A DNA stretch of 64,000 nucleotides from Nothophaeocryptopus gaeumannii (Eukaryota; Ascomycota; Dothideomycetes; Mycosphaerellales; Mycosphaerellaceae): the NCBI GenBank assembly GCA_031771865.1, contig JASISA010000025.1, forward strand, positions 2,852,001-2,916,000, in the 5' to 3' direction. The notes beneath the pieces are model-generated. The model worked only from the letters and a program-made list of their open reading frames with translations. It searched no databases and was not told the origin of the DNA. Of the stretch, positions 1 to 9,733 are shown piece after piece. Numbering within the stretch: position 1 is the first letter of the stretch; each line of letters starts with the position of its first letter. The position numbers were made by a program, and so were the translations under genes.

Positions 1-558
1 ATTTCTCGTGAAGTTCCTGTCCAGCTGTCAGCACACAATGATTGTACCTCTATTGCGCTCCTTCCATATCGTGGGTTGATGTCTTACCTTTGGCAGGTTA
101 ACATTAGGAATGATGACCTCATTCAAAGCACTTGGCGCATCCTTGCGACCACGGCTTGGGTCACCACCTGGGTGGTATTGGTATCGAGCCTCGTTGCCAG
201 TGTTCCATGGCTCAGAGCCTGGGACACGGTGGACTGCGTTTTCGGAGGAAGAAGAGGTTGGGTTTCGGCTGAAGTGCCATCCGGCAAGAGCAAACGCGCC
301 AGACATGATGGTCAGGAGGATCTGTACAGGTCTGTGTCAGCCACTGAAGCTTCCTTGGCCTTATCCACAGCTTTCACGGTGTGATTGAATGTACTAAACA
401 CGTACGTAGAGCTCAGGATCCCGCTTGGCTCCCTTCTTCAAGACATCCTTCTTCTCTCCCTCGGCGGCTGCGGTCGCATCAGCGTATGTGCGGCGGAGAG
501 CTGGGCGGGACTGGGTGCGAGCGGCCTGCAAGAGGCTTCTTCGTGCGATCATCGACAT
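1..558 (-). CDS. Small mitochondrial-type single-pass membrane protein (partial)
   Basis: The reading frame runs through three exons: 558-406, 321-89/88 and 24-1, with introns at 405-322 and 87-25. Both introns are GT-AG and the second ends in CTGACAG. The first ~20 residues are rich in Arg, Ser, Leu and Gln with almost no acid, as in a mitochondrial presequence. A hydrophobic helix follows the first intron (ILLTIMSGAFALAGW). After it comes a polar tail with the segment SEPWNTGNEARYQYHPGG, a conserved look I associate with a small unnamed ascomycete mitochondrial protein. The stop lies beyond the left edge. The role is unknown; an accessory subunit of a respiratory complex is possible but not shown. 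The start is the first ATG (558) ahead of the presequence; Met at 552 is an alternative. Confidence 0.6.
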
Positions 559-1027
559 TGTAGCGGTAAAGGTGGTGGTGGTGGTGAGGGGGTTGGAGCG
601 GAGATTGTGCTGTCGCTGTTGGTTGTTGAAGGTGACGTCTGGAAAGCTTCAATGGGTGCGGTTCTTGCCGGTCGGGTGATTCGCGACTTCCTCCGGAAGG
701 TTCGTGCCTTGTTGGTGCCTGAAAATCTTCGACTAGGATCACGCACCTCCTGCGACGCGCAGTTAATCACCGTTTGACTTGTTCGAGACTAAATCACACT
801 CTCAATGCCCAATCTTATTACACACCCCCTCCACCAACACATTAATCTTCGCCCGACTGACTGATCCAACCATCCCCATCAATCGCGCATCACACTCTTC
901 ATCAGAGCCCGAATGCCCGCAGAACTATGAATTCGCTGCACCACCGACTTCGCTTGTCCTCCTCCGCCCATCACCGACGACACCGACTCGCAAACTCCGC
1001 GCGCGACAGCGAGAGTCAGCGATAGCG
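559..1027. promoter_or_regulatory. Divergent intergenic promoter region
   Basis: These 469 bases separate the starts of two divergent genes, the mitochondrial-type protein and the palmitoyltransferase. The only simple structure is a short GGT run near 571-588. The part before 1028 is rich in C, A and T on the plus strand (780-900), as is common in fungal 5' leaders. An open frame reaches back from the palmitoyltransferase to 779, but its start there would be TTG, so I treat it as leader. No specific binding site is claimed. Confidence 0.4.
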
Positions 1028-3250
1028 ATGACTTCGAAGGATGGGGAGAAGGGGACATCCGCCTTCCCGACATTCCTCGGCAACGACCCGTTTCCCACCC
1101 AAACCGATGCACGGCCCATGACTGCCGCCTCCGATGCGACATCCGAATTCGATTCCGCCGCTCGCAATGGCAGCAGTGGAGGTGTGGCCGCCACCAATGG
1201 TCCTGTCGGTGAGCCAGGACTTCCACCCTCAAGACCGACGAGCGGTGCCATGAACCAGGAGAGCGGGTACCCCTTGTCGTCTAGTCGCGCATCGATACCA
1301 TCCCGTCGCGGCTACAGGTCATTCGGAGGCATCCCCGCAGCTTCAGAGGGAGGAAGCTCACGGCCGGGGTCATCAATCGCGCCCACTCATGTGCCATCTC
1401 TCATAGCGCAAGGCTTCTTCCGGCCTATGAGTCCGCAGAAGCTGCAACTTCAGAGAGGAAGCCATACCCCGATTGTGCCTCCGACGAGTTCGCAAGGGCA
1501 CAGGCTTCAGGACAGCGTGGATGAGGATGGGGAGGAGACAAAGACTCGGAGGTACAGCAATGCGTCGGTCAATACGGCACGAGAGACAGAGCAGGCGGGA
1601 AAGGCTGGAGAGGTTCCACCGCTACCCGTCAGCAGAAGATTCTCTATAGGAGCGAGCTCTGCAGGTGGACTTGACGCTGGGCCTGGAAGTGTTGTCAGTA
1701 AGGGCAGCACAGCGCCATTGAACGCGCAGCAGCAGAACAGGTTGAACCTGGATCCTCTGCCAAGGTCACCTCTATCCCTTCGGAACTCACTTGGATTCGG
1801 CTCGCGGCACTCGAGCAAACACAACATCGTCGAGCCGCGAAGGTCACGCCAGGAACACGAGAAGCTCCCATCAAATCCTCAATCTCCTGTCATGAAAATG
1901 AACGAGAAGCAGATCAACGAGTCACGAAAGGCGCACTGGCCGAAACCTCATCCGTCGCAGGGGAAGAACTACGAGTACTACGCCGGAAACATGCTCTTCT
2001 TCGTTGAAGGACGGTGCTTGAACACGAAAGCGAAGCCACTGAACGTGGTAACATTGGTGCTGACAGTGCTCCCTGCTGCACTTTTCTTCGGCTTTGAAGC
2101 ACCATGGATATGGCACAACATCTCTCCTGCCATTCCCATCCTTTTCGCCTACGTCTTTTATATTGCAGTATCAGCCTTCATGCACGCAGCTTTCAGCGAT
2201 CCTGGGATCCTTCCGCGAAACATTCATCCTCACCCACCCAACCCAGACGAGACCACAGACTCGCTGACTGTTGGACCTCCCACTACTGAGTGGGTCATGG
2301 TTAAGACTTTTCCATCTGGCAAACATCAGCCGAACCTCGAGGGCAACGCCGAGAATGGAAGTGCTAGTGGCGCTATTACCGCCATGGAGGTTCCAACAAA
2401 ATACTGCAAGTCTTGCAATATCTGGAGACCACCACGAGCGCATCATTGCAGAGTCTGTGACGCTTGCATGGAAACTCAGGACCATCACTGTGTCTGGCTG
2501 AACAATTGTGTCGGAAGACGCAACTACCGATACTTCTTCGCCTACGTCGGCTTTGGGTCTATCATGGCCTTAATGCTCATCGCCTTCAGCGTGTCCCACA
2601 TTGGTGTCTACGCAAACAAGAACAACATGTCTTTTGGTGCCGCATTAACAGGCCGAACGCAAGAAGGCGTTGCCTTCGCCATGTTCATCTACGCCGTCCT
2701 CGCGCTTCCCTATCCTGGAAGTCTGTTCGCCTACCATTTGTTTCTAGTAGCTCGTGGCGAGACGACGCGCGAATATCTCAACAGCCACAAATTCTTGCCT
2801 AAGGATCGACATCGACCATTCAGCCAACCGAGCTGGGGCCGAAACTGGATCGCCGTGCTCATGCGGCCTCGACCGCCCTCATATATGGGATTCAAGAAGA
2901 GCTATGTGGACGGCGATGTGAGGTTCGGACACGTTACGAAGCGGGAAGACAGGAGGCAGCAAGAGAAATTTGATGCTGCGAGAGCGAAAGAGAGGGTTGC
3001 TGGAATGAAGAATCGGTTCAGTGCCACTAGAAACGGCACCAAGATCGATGTTAGTCAGGGGCAGGCGAATGGTCCCGGGGAGATGGAGATGAAGGAGTTG
3101 CCTCCTCTTCCTGGGTCAGCGAATGGACCAGTAACCACAGAGGGGAACGGGACTGTCCAGAGTGGAAAGAGTAATACTGAAGGAGTAAGCGCAGGACAGG
3201 CTGCGAAGAATAAGCCTTTGCCGGGCGGCATGAATAGCACGCCTCGATAA
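1028..3250 (+). CDS. ERF2: DHHC palmitoyltransferase, Erf2-like
   Basis: This intronless gene encodes about 740 residues. It carries a cysteine-rich DHHC domain with the catalytic tetrad at residues 485-488, followed by CVWLNNCVGRRNYRYFF. Members of this family attach palmitate to cysteines of other proteins; Erf2 modifies Ras in the endomembrane system with the partner Erf4. Two hydrophobic segments precede the DHHC domain and two follow it, giving the usual four-helix topology with the active site in the cytosol. SDPGILPRN (near residue 400) is the family DPG motif. The long Ser/Pro/Arg-rich N-terminus (~300 residues) and the charged tail look disordered. I chose the ATG at 1028 because the frame upstream has no ATG. 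Orthology to Erf2 rather than another DHHC enzyme is likely but not certain. Confidence 0.9.
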   Translation: MTSKDGEKGTSAFPTFLGNDPFPTQTDARPMTAASDATSEFDSAARNGSSGGVAATNGPVGEPGLPPSRPTSGAMNQESGYPLSSSRASIPSRRGYRSFGGIPAASEGGSSRPGSSIAPTHVPSLIAQGFFRPMSPQKLQLQRGSHTPIVPPTSSQGHRLQDSVDEDGEETKTRRYSNASVNTARETEQAGKAGEVPPLPVSRRFSIGASSAGGLDAGPGSVVSKGSTAPLNAQQQNRLNLDPLPRSPLSLRNSLGFGSRHSSKHNIVEPRRSRQEHEKLPSNPQSPVMKMNEKQINESRKAHWPKPHPSQGKNYEYYAGNMLFFVEGRCLNTKAKPLNVVTLVLTVLPAALFFGFEAPWIWHNISPAIPILFAYVFYIAVSAFMHAAFSDPGILPRNIHPHPPNPDETTDSLTVGPPTTEWVMVKTFPSGKHQPNLEGNAENGSASGAITAMEVPTKYCKSCNIWRPPRAHHCRVCDACMETQDHHCVWLNNCVGRRNYRYFFAYVGFGSIMALMLIAFSVSHIGVYANKNNMSFGAALTGRTQEGVAFAMFIYAVLALPYPGSLFAYHLFLVARGETTREYLNSHKFLPKDRHRPFSQPSWGRNWIAVLMRPRPPSYMGFKKSYVDGDVRFGHVTKREDRRQQEKFDAARAKERVAGMKNRFSATRNGTKIDVSQGQANGPGEMEMKELPPLPGSANGPVTTEGNGTVQSGKSNTEGVSAGQAAKNKPLPGGMNSTPR

Positions 3251-3897
3251 TATAAGAGTGCGAGTGCGTTGGAGTGTTTGGTGTTGTCGCACCTGGTGAT
3301 GGAGAGCAAGGGTCCGCTTTGCCCATCGTCACTTGATGGAGAAGAAAAGGAAGCTCTCCGCTGCTATTGATTGGAGCGTACCGCATGCGTACTGCGTATT
3401 ATGATTGGAGCGCTGGCGTTCTGGGGAGCCCAGGCTGGGCATTCTGGCCTTATCGACAGACGATAGGCCGAGACTTTTCCTCTTGTTGATGGACAACATT
3501 ATTGCCTTCTGTTGTATCATACCCTTTTGTTTCGTTTCTTGGCCAGCACTTTGAGAGGGACGAGTTTCTGAGCATTGGACGAGTAGCATAGTGTAAGGCT
3601 AATGGATACCGTTTGTTCTTCCAGCCGCCTTCCCCGGTTTGCGCGTTCTTCTGGAGCCTGGACCTGGTATCTCCTGCTGGCTCATGGACTGATTCCATGC
3701 GGTCGGCCTTGTGCCGAGTGGCGCCCGACGTGAGGAGCAGCAAGAAGACGATTGCTAAACGGCCTTATGTTGCCAACGACGATCTCTTCATTAGGACACA
3801 TCTTCTGGCCTTGCGCGGATGTCTTTCGAAGTACGTATCGAATGGTCTTGTGAACGTAGGATCGCTGGCTCCTCCGAGGGACTTCGCGAGGACCAAG

Positions 3898-4397
3898 CAG
3901 TGATCGTGATCAACTCAAACCAATCAATCTGGGCCCATTGTTTATTGAATTGACATGTAATTACAATCATCTAGTGAATGTTGCAATTGAATAATTGAGA
4001 TTAGGAACTCGTAGGTCCTCCGTATAGGGGATCTTTTACTTATATCCTGCGCTCTAACTACTTAAATGTTCTTATTCAAGGTAGACTCACTTACGAACCG
4101 GTTCGCAGGCGTTCACAACAAGTCAACAGCTGTTACAGCCTTGATTTGTTATATTATATGGCTATCGTAAGCAACTCCGGCCTCTCCGAGACAGGCACCG
4201 TTTCATTTACGAACCATCCTCGACATCATATGCCGGTCTTATATCAATCACAGGCTCAATCAATCAAGCATGCCCTAGGATTGACAACCAGCTAACCCTG
4301 ATTGACACCTGTAAATCAACACGGGCCTCTTATCTAGTTGAATTGGCCTGTCAATTCAATTCAATCTGATTGACGGTTGAGTTGATCACGATCACTG
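3898..4397. mobile_element. 500-bp hAT-like MITE
   Basis: The element begins CAGTGATCGTGATC and ends with its exact inverse. The terminal inverted repeat is perfect for 21 bases, and a weaker match (CAATCAATC/GTCAATCAG) continues inward. It is flanked on both sides by the same 8 bases, GGACCAAG (3890-3897 and 4398-4405), an exact target-site duplication. An 8-bp duplication with CAGTG-type ends is the signature of the hAT superfamily. The interior is A/T-rich, full of CAATC/GATTG subterminal motifs, and has no credible open frame, so the copy is non-autonomous. The perfect ends and duplication suggest a recent insertion. No second copy was noticed in the window. Confidence 0.88.
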
Positions 4398-4405
4398 GGA
4401 CCAAG

Positions 4406-5689
4406 TGCTCTGTTACAGCCGACCAAGGAGTCTATCATGCCTTGCCAGTAACGAGACTGCAAGTGGAGAAACCGAACCACGAGGAGCATACCTGGTGATT
4501 TCGGAACTGTTGAGATCGTGGGAGTGCAATCATTTTGGTATTGATTGCTTGTATGCATTCCAGTTGATGGGCTCGTGGCCGCACTGGGCGCAAAAATGAT
4601 TCACTGCGTGGCTTAGAGTGACTGCCGTTTTGCTGAAGTTATTTTTGGGAAGAAATGCTGGAACTGTGCGTAAGATGACCTCGTCTTGATACTTGTGAAT
4701 ACAGTTGCAGCGGACTTATGTCTCGACAATGTCGGTCACGACGTCCGAAAAAGAACAAGGCGTACCAGGCGGCTGCTTTCAACCCTCCTCAGATGTGGAC
4801 AAGAGTCATGTCATGCTGACTGGAGCTTCGCGTGTCTGGTTTACCATGAGCCAGGCTGTTCAGAGGCATACCGGAGATGACCGTCGACTATTGGAACAAC
4901 GGACAGTAGAAGGGCTCATTCGATGCTGAAGCCGCTCAATGGGCTCGCAAAAGAGGCATATCAAATTTGCCATTGAAGGGAAGTTTCGTCCAGGGGTTGT
5001 ACGCCGATTGAATCATGCCGCTCGTTCGGGGATGAAGAACATGCGGGTCAAGAGGCATACCTACTGTGCTAAACGAGCCACATGCCGGACAACTGGCAAT
5101 GGCGGCCTCGCAGAAGCACGCTACGCCTCAAGGATGCATGCAGCTGGTTGAGGGCGAGAATCTAACGTGATGACCATAATTAGCAATTGGCCAGAGTATG
5201 AATAGCTGCAGCCGTGACAAGTTCCGGAAACAGGAACGATATTAGCAAAGCTGAGCTTGAGGGTCAACAAATGCCGCTGCGAGTTTGCTGCAAGCCTTGG
5301 TACGGCCCTCGACGATGTTCTTGAACATGATGGAACCAGCTCGCTCCTCGAGCCGGAATTGTGGGTAGTATTCGGAAGGAATTTGTGGAGACTGGAAATG
5401 CAATCAGCAGATCGATGGCACGTCGGCGTGCTTTTGATTCATCCTCATTGCTAAAGATGAAAATGATGAATCAGCCGTAAGGCATCTCGTTGACACGACT
5501 TTCACTCGGCCATCGACAGATTCGTAAATTAATTGTGCTCTGCATTGAAGCAAGCAAGCTCGCAATCTCCGCCTAGTCTCCGTCCAGTGGTACAATCAAG
5601 GAAATATGTACACGGGTATCCAAGATCATGTACAATTAGATCATCAGGTCATGGTGCTTTCCGGACGAAACTCATTTCGGCAGGATATA
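4406..5689. other. Gene-poor stretch between MITE and the AcuK/Ert1 gene
   Basis: I see no convincing gene here. Open frames on the plus strand (4686-5151) are short, overlap each other and match nothing I know. The phrase GAGGCATA recurs at roughly 4862, 4953 and 5052, about 90-100 bases apart, which may be a worn tandem repeat. The right end is the 3' flank of the minus-strand regulator gene. Confidence 0.3.
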
Positions 5690-7462
5690 CTATTGCCCGC
5701 CGTTTTGCTGTTGTCGCGGTGTTATGGGTAGGAAGTTTCCGACAATGAGCGACGGGCTTTGATGTTGTCAGCTTGAGCACAACTGTAGAGAAAATTGAGG
5801 TGCTCACATGTTATGTGTGTCACGCCTGATTGTGAAGGAGAAGCAACAGCGCACTGTCTCCATCGGACCTGTGGATTCTGCATCCTTCCCCTTGTCACCA
5901 TTCTTAGCCGGCGACCCGGCTAGTCCAGCGGGCCTCTTCAGTGAACATGATGTCAGGATAGCCTTCTGACTTTGGTCGAAAGCAATGGCCCCAAATTTTT
6001 CCCAGTAGCTGACGAGCGAGTCTTCGGCAATAATTTCGTGAATGGCCATCTTGCCGTCGCGAAGCCGATCCAGCGGCACCCGAAGCAGCTCTGCCATCTC
6101 GGTGTTGCCCCGAAATATCTCGCCTGTTCTTCGCCAACAACACGCTGGGATAGCCATTGATGCGAATACTCGGTCATAGTCCATCAGTGATCGCTCGAAC
6201 CACATCTCCACCAAAACTAGTTGCATGTCTGTCAGACTCTGCATGGCTTCTCGGAATTTCGGTCGAAATCGGTCGAGCTGCTTCAATATTCGCAACTGAG
6301 ACTCTCTAGTCAACTGCTTGGACATGTACTGATTCAGTCGCGCATAGCCCTTGACGTAGTTGAAAGGCTTCAACATTCCGGCATCGTACTTTGCTTTCAG
6401 TAGCTTATGTAATCGGTCTTCAGCGGAGCTCAGTCCGGCAGGATCGGCGGCTGTCATGTAGAATTTGTCTCGCGCTCGGGAGTCCACGGGGAGGGTGGAT
6501 GGTGGTCGCGAGATCTCCTGGCCAGCCTGTGCTTGTTGCGCCTGCAATGCCGATGGTTGCCCACCTGACGTCTGCTGATTTAAATTCGCATTGGCCCAAG
6601 CGTTCACGGAAGAGGTTGCAAGTAATGGATCGTTGAACAGAGCTTGCGCGTCTGAGTCGTTGTAAAGCGCTCCGTCGTCGATAAGGGACGATGAAAGAAA
6701 GTCGTTCAATAGGTTGTACTCATTGGTTACCTCCGAAGTATTGAACATGTAGTTCGGATGGAGGTGATGCATGTCCTGAAATTGATTTTGCACGTTGCTG
6801 TTGTTCCAGTCGAAGTTCTGTAGAAGCTGATTGGCATTGTTGGCGCCTGTTGGTATGGGCCTCTGTATCGCACTGGGCGACAAAGGCTTGGGCTGAGCTA
6901 TTTGCGCTCCGTTGCCTTGCTGCACGCCATTCGCCTGAGCATAGGATAGAACTACCTGTCCATTGCTTCCCGCAACCTCTTCCTTGGTGTCGCCAGGTGC
7001 GGGCGCAATCTCAATCTCAGCACCACCAACCTCACTCTTACTCCTCTTCGGCGGGTCGCGAGGCTCGTCGTGACACAGATGTCCGATATCTCGCTTGACA
7101 CATCTCGCGCATGGCCGTTCGAGGTCGCATGTCATGTGCGATCGCCGACAGTACACGCAAGCGTGATTGACCTTGCGCCGCTTCTTCTTGCCATGCCCAT
7201 TCTCCGTTGCGGCCGCTTCGGACTGCTTGCGCTTAGGCGGCGATGTAGCTTGGGAGTCCTTTGAGGCTGCTGGGGATGCCGAGGTCGTTTTCGGGTCGTC
7301 GTCGTCGTCGTCGTCGTCTTTGGCAGCGGCCGGCTTGTTCTCTGTCACTGTCACCTCCGGTGCCGATGCCGATGCCATGTTGGCTGACTCCCACCGCCCA
7401 TCAGATCTTCCTCCGCGCTCCGCCGCCAAGCTCGCTGCCCTTGTCCGATCTTCGTCTCCCAA
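5690..7462 (-). CDS. Zn2Cys6 regulator of gluconeogenesis, AcuK/Ert1 type
   Basis: The protein has a basic stretch (GKKKRRKVNHA) leading into a zinc cluster with cysteines at 102, 105, 112, 118, 121 and 130. The cluster core CVYCRRSHMTCD and the following RDIGHLCHDEP are hallmarks of the AcuK/AcuM/Ert1/Rds2 family, which activates gluconeogenesis and non-fermentable carbon genes. The C-terminal part is PAS-like. The first exon runs 7462-5808. A 51-nt intron (5807-5757) then brings in the short last exon 5756-5690, which restores the family ending SLIVGNFLP; without it the protein would stop at HNM. An octa-Asp run (GTC repeats, ~7300-7320) lies near the N-terminus. The start may instead be the Met at 7378, since residues 1-28 look unlike the family. 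Confidence 0.85.
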
Positions 7463-8014
7463 GACCGACTACGGGTGAGAACGAGTACTGATGCTCATGA
7501 GCTGGTTCCGGCTGATCTTCGTGTCCCGTTCGGTTGGTGCAAGATATAGGCTGTGTGTGACTCTTAGCTGGAGTGAGCTGACATCTGTATCTGTATAGCT
7601 GGGGGCCGGGATGCTGCGTGCATGGATCGCGGAAAGGAAAGGACGAATGGCTCACAGAACGCGGAGTAAGAGCGATTAAGGTTCCTTCCGAAGTACCGCC
7701 GCGCACGTGCTGCTTGTGGAGAAGCAAGGAATTACCATGGACATGCTGCATTCACCTGCCGGACTTTGATGAAGAGAGTTCAGACTATGCTAGGACTGTG
7801 ACTGTGAGTGCCGCTCAGGCCACTGCATGCTTTGTCCACCTCATTGAAGACCACTTTCTCCGCCAAGCCATTGGTGAGAGCGAATTTGGCGGGTTACACT
7901 AGCCATAGTTCTATTGTTCAATTGGGGACTACTACAGTGAGACGGTATAAGAAAGTAAATGGAATGATATGGGCACAGATTCATTGATACACTTCCCGAC
8001 TTCCTCCAGGCAAG
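7463..8014. promoter_or_regulatory. Promoter-side intergenic region of the AcuK/Ert1 gene
   Basis: This stretch is upstream of the minus-strand regulator and also upstream of the doubtful plus-strand SnoaL-like frame. I find no gene, repeat or RNA in it and claim no individual regulatory site. Confidence 0.3.
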
Positions 8015-8780
8015 ATGAATCTTCTTCCTCTGTTCAGCTTTGTTTGCTTCCTGGCTCTCGGCAGTGCAGATCAGAAGAAATGCTTGACGGACGAACGAAC
8101 TAAATACTTCATCCGAGAAGCATCGAAGGTCTCCACTCAGCAACCTGGCTCTGCACAAGTCGCTCAACGAATCGCCCCCTTGAACTTCGCCAACGCTTTC
8201 ACCGCCTTCAACGTGGACCAAGCTACCTGGAGCTGGTGAACAGGACTCTAGCACCAGACGTCGAATTTATCTCTGATAATAAAGGCTTCGAGATTCTCGG
8301 CTTCGTAAGTCCCATCCGCGTCCGCATCTCACTCCAACTCCCTCTCTCGCAACTAAGTCCACCCTCCCAGCTGAACCACACCAACCTTCGCGGCCGCCGA
8401 GCCTACATTGACCACGCCATTAACAGCCAACACGCCGAAACTTCGATCAAAGACCTCCAGGTCTACCATACATGCGGTATGGTCCTGAAGTTCCAAGAGA
8501 TGCATAGTGAATTGCCGGTCCGTGGGATGAAATGCTCCATCGTGGATTAAATAGCAGAAAGGTCAGGAAGGTGTATCATGAGGAAAATAATGCGGTGGCC
8601 ATGTTTGCTGATGGGAAGATTGGGTTCAGGGAGGAGTATGATGTGCAGGTTGGGAAGAAGGGGGGTGTTAGGAGAGAGACGGCTGGGTGTGGGAAGCAGT
8701 ATCAGATTCGGCCGTCACGGCTACTAATTGAAATATTACTGCCTGGGCTCTTTCATAGCGATATGCAACTCGGTCATTCC
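8015..8780 (+). pseudogene. SnoaL/NTF2-like small protein, frames do not join cleanly
   Basis: Three plus-strand blocks look like parts of one small SnoaL/NTF2-fold protein. Block 1 (8015-8232) starts with a hydrophobic leader and ERTKYFIREASKV. Block 2 (8236 onward) has TLAPDVEFISDNKGFEILGF, then a normal GT-AG intron (8306-8370), then GRRAYIDHAINSQH. Block 3 has RKVYHEENNAVAMFADGK. Blocks 2 and 3 can be joined by a 44-nt intron beginning GTCCGT near 8519. Blocks 1 and 2 differ by one frame near 8232 with no obvious intron, so a base is missing or added. The hydrophobic start might be a secretion signal. The 3' end is uncertain. It may be a recently broken gene or a gene with unusual introns. 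Confidence 0.4.
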
Positions 8781-8871
8781 AATTGGACCCAGGTCCAATC
8801 CCTGAGCCTCAACACATCACTCCAAGACCGTTGTCGCTCCTCAAGGCTTCAATCCTGTCTCCTCAGAACCA

Positions 8872-9416
8872 TCAAGTCCAGCGGGGGTCAAGCGCCGCAA
8901 CAGCTTCATGGAAAAACTCCAACTGCTGCTCCGCATCCTCCCAAGGCAGTGTTCCCATCATGCTCTTTATCGCAATTCCCAAAGCCGCATTGATCGAGGC
9001 GCGCTCTGCTGATTCTCCCACCTTACCCCTCTTCCTGTCTTGTACATCGCCTTAGTCCAAGCCTTCAAATTCCCTCAATTCGGCACACCAAGGAAACGCG
9101 AGCAGATCATGCAGGGCTCTGACAGCTTCTCATCGTGCATCTTGGATCCAAATGCCTCAAACCACTTTATATAGTCTAACGCGTCGCAATCAATAATGGT
9201 GAAGGCGAAGGTGTTCTGCTCGAAGTACATACATGTCTTTAGTTCCGTGGCGAGCAGACCGGGGAAGCGCGTGGCCAGAAAGATCTCGATGAAATCAGGC
9301 TTGAGGATGGCATACTCCCAGATGCGGTTTCGGAGTTCTGCTGGAAGTGCGAGGAGCGGGCATTTCTTTGTAGTGTCCTCCGGCTGCGCTGGTGGTGTTG
9401 CGAACGGTGGCGCCAT
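8872..9416 (-). CDS. 2EXR-domain (F-box-like) protein
   Basis: The motif LLALPAELRNRIWEYAI near the N-terminus is the signature of the fungal 2EXR family, a large F-box-like group of unknown function. The first exon runs 9416-9089 from the Met of MAPPFATPP. The frame as it stands ends at 9075, but a 38-nt GT-AG intron (9088-9051) would join it in frame to 9050-8872, adding GDVQDRKRG and WEDAEQQLEFFHEAV, which read like a natural C-terminus. The intron is short and should be confirmed by RNA. The protein is about 168 residues, shorter than many relatives, and has no signal peptide or membrane segment. Confidence 0.65.
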
Positions 9417-9733
9417 GCTGGATCTACACGAACCGATATGCACATGTTGTGCGTTTGGGACAAGTCGTTTGTGCGAATTTAAGGAAGAAGAGAAGGCGGA
9501 TCGGTGCTCGGCAAAAGGTTAAGCGCAGCGCACGGGCCCTCCACATGCACTTTTGGTGGAGCGAGCGTTGACATTCTGCCTGAGGCCAAGCGTCATCAAT
9601 CTCCATCGCATCCGCACCTAAAATTTAAACAGAACCCCAATGGATCAAGTGCATCAATCTCATCAAGCATAACTCCTCTAGCATAAGTCCGTTCGATCCC
9701 ATCTATCTCTACCGAAGATTCGCTTCCTCAAAA

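Noticed and set aside
779..1027. N-terminal extension of the palmitoyltransferase frame
   Set aside because: The open frame reaches back to 779 but has no ATG there (TTG), and the first ATG is at 1028.
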